Source: Clostridia bacterium
GTDB taxonomy: Bacteria; Bacillota; Clostridia; DUPQ01
Reading direction: 5' to 3'
Assembly: GCA_028690885.1 (NCBI GenBank)
Contig: JAQVAJ010000089.1
Coordinates: 1 to 6,623, forward strand
Length of the DNA stretch: 6,623 nt
The position numbers and the translations under genes were made by a program. Position 1 is the first letter of the stretch. The number at the start of each line of letters is the position of its first letter. Positions 4,581 through 6,623 of the stretch are shown in pieces. The notes under the pieces were generated by a model, which was not told where the DNA came from, searched no databases, and saw nothing but the letters and a program-made list of their open reading frames with translations.

Positions 4581-5790
4581 ACTCAGGTACCTCCAGTGCA
4601 GCGTTTCTGAGATGCTCCATATCAGCCCATGTGTATTCTTTGGTTGTCTGAATATTTTTGTGTCCCAATACAGATGCGATTGCATGGATGGGAACTCCCT
4701 CTGCGAGCAATTCGGTTGCCAAACTGAATCGCAACGAATGCATTCCGAAATGCTTGTGGTCGGTATTGATTTTCGCTTCTTTGAAATAGACGGCGACTTT
4801 TGAGCTGAAACTGCCGTTGTTTGAATAGGGAATATGCGGATGTCGATGCCGAATGAAAAAATGCGTATCCGGCGAGGCTGGACGCACATTCTTGAGATAA
4901 TCAAGGAGCGCATATTTCACGTTATCAGTTAGAGGAAGTTCAATATAAATTTTGGTTTTGTTTTGGATCAGTTGAATCTTTCCGGATTTCCAACAAATTG
5001 ACGACATCTGAAGTTCGCGAATATCGCCTGCTCTTAACCCATAGACACAGGCAAGCAACATGATTGCGTAAATGGTTTTTCCCCAGAGAGTAGTTCTGTC
5101 TATGGCGTTCATCACTTTTCTTAGTTCCTCAGGCGTATAGAATGATTTCAACCTATTGTTCGGCTTGTAGCGGAATCCACTCAGCAAGGTCGCAGCGTCA
5201 AAGCTTAGTTTATCGCGTACAGTTGGGCTTGTCAGGAAACTCTTGAGGGTGCGCGATATATATCGCCTATAATTTGAAGATGCGGATTCTCTGCTCTGTA
5301 AGTATGACAGAACGTGGTCAACAGAAATTTGTTCAATATAGGCAACCTCTTTTTTATCTAAAAAACTTAGAAAATCGCGAATGCAACCAGATTTAGATTT
5401 TATAGTGGATTCGCGGTTTCCGATTTCTTGCTGCCATTCCTCGAATGAAGCCAACTGCAAGACAAATGCTCCCGAATAAATATGCTTGTTGTAAACATAT
5501 TCGCGTTTTGGTTTGTTCCCGCTGAGTATATCAAGCAGCATGAAAATGGTTCTGCCTTTTACCCTCTTCCACAAGCTTGTGGCGCGCTGAAAGGGGACTG
5601 TTTCCGTAATCTCTTGATAATATGCTGATATTATCTCTTCCGTGGTGCGATCATCGCCTATTGCATATTGCTCTAAGCCATCCAGAATACGAAAATAGTC
5701 CGTCCGGGATTTTTTACTATAGTTAGCTGAAATATATGATTTCAATTTCTCAACTGCACAATCAAGAGTAACATTATTAGAATCAGACAT
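4567..5790 (-). CDS. ritA: Tyrosine recombinase, first gene of the RIT trio (407 aa)
   Basis: The longest of the three. Residues about 1-110 form an extra N-terminal helical region, about 110-215 a core-binding domain (SFEEWQQEIGNRESTIKSKS, YLQSRESASSNYRRYISRTL) and about 218-407 the catalytic domain. Catalytic residues, numbered from the ATG at 5790: Arg253 (YGLRAGDIREL), Lys278 or Lys280 (QNKTKIYIELPL), His351 and Arg354 (MHSLRFSLATEL), His377 (VLGHKNIQTTKEY) and Tyr386. I prefer the ATG at 5790, with GGGGGTG at 5800-5794 as a wobble-paired Shine-Dalgarno. A GTG at 5796 adds two residues but lies within that sequence. It is the first gene of the operon; about 100 bp separate it from the right terminal repeat. 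The three recombinases are only distantly alike, so they probably play distinct roles in one synaptic complex. Confidence 0.92.
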   Translation of the reverse strand: MSDSNNVTLDCAVEKLKSYISANYSKKSRTDYFRILDGLEQYAIGDDRTTEEIISAYYQEITETVPFQRATSLWKRVKGRTIFMLLDILSGNKPKREYVYNKHIYSGAFVLQLASFEEWQQEIGNRESTIKSKSGCIRDFLSFLDKKEVAYIEQISVDHVLSYLQSRESASSNYRRYISRTLKSFLTSPTVRDKLSFDAATLLSGFRYKPNNRLKSFYTPEELRKVMNAIDRTTLWGKTIYAIMLLACVYGLRAGDIRELQMSSICWKSGKIQLIQNKTKIYIELPLTDNVKYALLDYLKNVRPASPDTHFFIRHRHPHIPYSNNGSFSSKVAVYFKEAKINTDHKHFGMHSLRFSLATELLAEGVPIHAIASVLGHKNIQTTKEYTWADMEHLRNAALEVPEYDGC

Positions 5791-5841
5791 AGGCACCCCC
5801 GCGCTAATCTGATTCTATTATGCCCGCAAAACAAAAAAATA

Positions 5842-5851
5842 TAATGTAAAG
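5842..5851 (+). repeat. Right subterminal inverted box
   Basis: TAATGTAAAG, inverse of the box at 2523-2532, 40 bp inside the right terminal repeat. Flanking A-rich bases are also partly shared. It overlaps the candidate -10 of the recombinase operon, so recombinase binding could autoregulate the operon. Confidence 0.55.
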
Positions 5852-5871
5852 CTGAAAATTTATTTAATCAA
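5843..5871 (-). promoter_or_regulatory. Candidate promoter of the recombinase operon
   Basis: On the minus strand, TTGATT (5871-5866) and TACATT (5848-5843) are 17 bp apart, each matching four of six consensus positions. A CATAAT (5822-5817) nearer the gene is an alternative -10 without a well-spaced -35. The region lies between the right terminal repeat and the first recombinase gene. Confidence 0.3.
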
Positions 5872-5890
5872 AAAGAAAGGCGATTTATTT

Positions 5891-5922
5891 TGAAATTTAA
5901 CATTAACCGCGACTTAACATTA
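5891..5922 (-). repeat. Right terminal inverted repeat of the RIT element
   Basis: 32 bp, inverse of 2451-2482 with one mismatch (G5909). Contains the two TTAACATTA 9-mers in mirror arrangement. It abuts the palindrome at 5923-5954. Confidence 0.95.
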
Positions 5923-5954
5923 TGTTCCAAATGTGAACATTCACATTTTGAACA
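5923..5954. repeat. 32-bp palindrome at the right boundary of the RIT element
   Basis: Arms TGTTCCAAATGTGAA (5923-5937) and TTCACATTTTGAACA (5940-5954) are complementary except at one pair (C5928/T5949), around a central CA. It fills the gap between the right terminal repeat and the resumed mazF frame. The outer 7 bp of its right arm, TTGAACA, equal the sequence at the left junction. In an excised circle it would be centred exactly between the two terminal repeats, giving a 96-bp dyad. Confidence 0.88.
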
Positions 5955-6087
5955 AATTCGGACTATTGATAAAATAAGACTTACAGATTATCTCGGAAAA
6001 TTCGATGAAGAAATGCTCCTGAAAATCGACCGAGCTATCGTGGTCAGCTTCGGGATCAAGTATTTGGAGGGGTTGCAGAATGGATAA
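5955..6087 (+). pseudogene. mazF: mazF/pemK toxin gene, 3' part, displaced by the RIT element
   Basis: Starting from the base that completes codon 78, the frame reads QIRTIDKIRLTDYLGKFDEE and continues through MLLKIDRAIVVSFGIKYLEG to TAA at 6085-6087. This is the canonical C-terminal third of MazF: the conserved QIRTIDK(R/I)RL helix-strand, then the final helix. Joined to residues 1-77 it gives a continuous 121-aa toxin with no frameshift or gap, so the insertion is recent or the flanks have been well preserved. A frame with a TTG at 5890 reads from the element's inverted repeat into this segment, giving a 65-residue chimera without the catalytic Arg or Thr. I regard that as non-functional. 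The stop overlaps the start of the next gene by 8 bp, and that gene's ribosome binding site lies within this segment. Confidence 0.92.
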
Positions 6088-6496
6088 AAAGAGAGCGTGC
6101 TTATATATGAGGGTTGCCTCAATGGATCAGAGCGGTCTTACTCTATTATCACAGGAGGAAAAGCTCAAAACTTACTGCAAAGAATATGGTTTTAAAATCA
6201 CGAACATTTATAAGGTCTTCGCAAGCGGTTCAAATCTTCCTCCGTTTCTGAAGCAAATATCACAAAAAGCAGAAAACAAAGAATTTGACATTCTGCTTTG
6301 CACATCTGTCAGCCGGCTTGGGCAAAATATAAACGATGTGTTGAATTTTTGCAGAAGCCTTCGTCAAACGGGATGTGAATTATATTGCTTGAACGATGGG
6401 ACAACACTTAACAATCTCTTGGATTTATATAAAGCACCGGAACCGGAGCGTGTACCAGCTGAAGATGAACCCGAGTGTTTCAATCAATCCATGTGA
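6080..6496 (+). CDS. Degenerate serine recombinase (resolvase N-terminal domain), 138 aa
   Basis: The ATG at 6080 has GGAGG at 6066-6070 with 9-nt spacing and overlaps the mazF stop by 8 bp, so the two were translationally coupled. Residues 4-107 follow the resolvase/invertase catalytic fold: ACLYMRVASMDQ, LLSQEEKLKTYCKEYGF, VFASGSNLPPFLKQI, FDILLCTSVSRLGQNINDVL, CELYCLNDG. Key residues are missing. The nucleophilic Ser of 'YxRVST' aligns with Ala13 (Ser14 is next), the Arg expected after SG(x)n aligns with Pro54/Pro55, and the third Arg of 'SRLxR' is Gln82. Arg11 and Arg79 remain. There is no C-terminal DNA-binding domain, only an acidic tail (APEPERVPAEDEPE). It is therefore probably not a working recombinase. 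It may bind or regulate a full-length serine recombinase, such as those often encoded downstream in clostridial integrative elements (inference). The RIT insertion likely reduces its expression through polarity. Confidence 0.8.
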   Translation: MDKKRACLYMRVASMDQSGLTLLSQEEKLKTYCKEYGFKITNIYKVFASGSNLPPFLKQISQKAENKEFDILLCTSVSRLGQNINDVLNFCRSLRQTGCELYCLNDGTTLNNLLDLYKAPEPERVPAEDEPECFNQSM

Positions 6497-6623
6497 GAGA
6501 CTAACTATATGAAGTCAAGCGGAGAATAGAAATATTTACTATTAGATATAAAAAAATGAACCTTGAAAATAATGCATGCGAAAATAGACAGTGAGAGCTG
6601 CCTTTAACAGAATTGATGATTCA

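Larger units (their letters stand above)
2451..5954 (-). mobile_element. RIT (recombinase in trio) element, 3504 bp, inserted in mazF
   Basis: Three tyrosine recombinase genes of different subtypes overlap by 14 and 8 bp, all on the minus strand. They fill the element between near-identical 32-bp terminal inverted repeats (2451-2482 and 5891-5922). Boundaries come from the two halves of the disrupted mazF frame and from the 7-bp repeat TTGAACA at each junction. The 7-bp ambiguity means the element could equally be 2444-5947. No cargo gene is present. Trios of overlapping tyrosine recombinases with inverted repeats and a palindrome next to one end are the defining features of RIT elements (established family). 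All three enzymes keep their catalytic residues, both inverted repeats are intact and the operon has a terminator, so the element looks potentially functional. Confidence 0.92.

Noticed and set aside
2986..4803. Several 60-114 codon plus-strand frames opposite the recombinase genes
   Set aside because: Shadow frames of the three intact minus-strand recombinases, without their own RBS or family features.
4581..4913. Upstream extension of the second recombinase to 432 residues
   Set aside because: The extra residues lie inside the preceding recombinase gene in another frame and show no recombinase features. The ATG at 4580 has a GGAGG and the usual stop-start overlap.
2451..5954. Tn554-type transposon as an alternative identity for the recombinase trio
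   Set aside because: Tn554 carries two tyrosine recombinases plus a small non-recombinase TnpC and lacks long terminal inverted repeats. Here all three are full tyrosine recombinases flanked by 32-bp inverted repeats.
5890..6087. 65-codon frame starting with TTG in the right inverted repeat
   Set aside because: Its first 21 residues are element-end DNA and the remainder is the displaced mazF C-terminus without catalytic residues. An AAAGG upstream is likely fortuitous.
1..6623. CRISPR array, tRNA or rRNA gene
   Set aside because: No regularly spaced repeats of suitable length, no cloverleaf with a T-loop GTTCGA-type motif in context, and no rRNA-like stretch were seen.
6497..6623. Start of another gene at the right edge (GTG near 6591, or ATG at 6556)
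   Set aside because: The ATG frame stops after 12 codons. The GTG frame is only 11 codons to the window end with no good RBS, and nothing matches a recombinase start.

Overview
The window looks like accessory DNA from a low-GC Firmicute, most likely a Clostridia-class bacterium. Reasons: strong GGAGG-type ribosome binding sites, AT-rich flanks, Spo0A-box-like sites, and a gene set (region-4-only sigma factor, orphan PemK/MazF toxin, small resolvase-like protein) that I associate with integrative conjugative elements of gut Clostridia. That last assignment rests on family knowledge; no conjugation gene is visible here.

Left part (1-1200). A transposase-like CDS runs off the left edge on the minus strand. 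A decayed fragment of a Y-family DNA polymerase follows. Next are two promoter-like regions, each with a pair of Spo0A-box-like heptamers exactly 30 bp apart. The first drives a short transcript that ends at a strong terminator (622-665); the second precedes small ORFs. An intrinsic terminator and a structured leader that can pair with the Shine-Dalgarno sequence lie directly ahead of the sigma-factor-like gene (1198-1713).

Middle (1714-2217). About 500 bases carry no credible protein gene. They hold a terminator, a probable structured RNA of about 370 nt with several nested stems, and a second strong terminator 25 bp upstream of mazF. No mazE antitoxin gene is present.

Centre (2218-6087). 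The main result is a mazF gene split by a 3504-bp mobile element at 2451-5954. The element carries three overlapping tyrosine recombinase genes on the minus strand (about 407, 321 and 334 aa), each with a full R-K-H-R-H-Y set. This is the layout of a RIT (recombinase in trio) element. It has 32-bp terminal inverted repeats with one mismatch, symmetric subterminal inverted boxes, a 32-bp palindrome inside its right boundary, and a 7-bp direct repeat (ttgaaca) at the two junctions. Removing one repeat plus the element restores a continuous 121-codon mazF frame through the family's conserved LLEQIRTIDK region.

Right part (6080-6623). The mazF stop overlaps the start of a 138-aa serine-recombinase-like protein that lacks the catalytic serine and other active-site arginines. 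The last 127 bases contain no gene I can support.

Taken together: an operon-like unit (structured RNA - mazF - degenerate serine recombinase) behind a sigma-like regulator was invaded by a RIT element. This inactivated the toxin gene and placed an opposing three-gene operon between the toxin promoter and its downstream partner.
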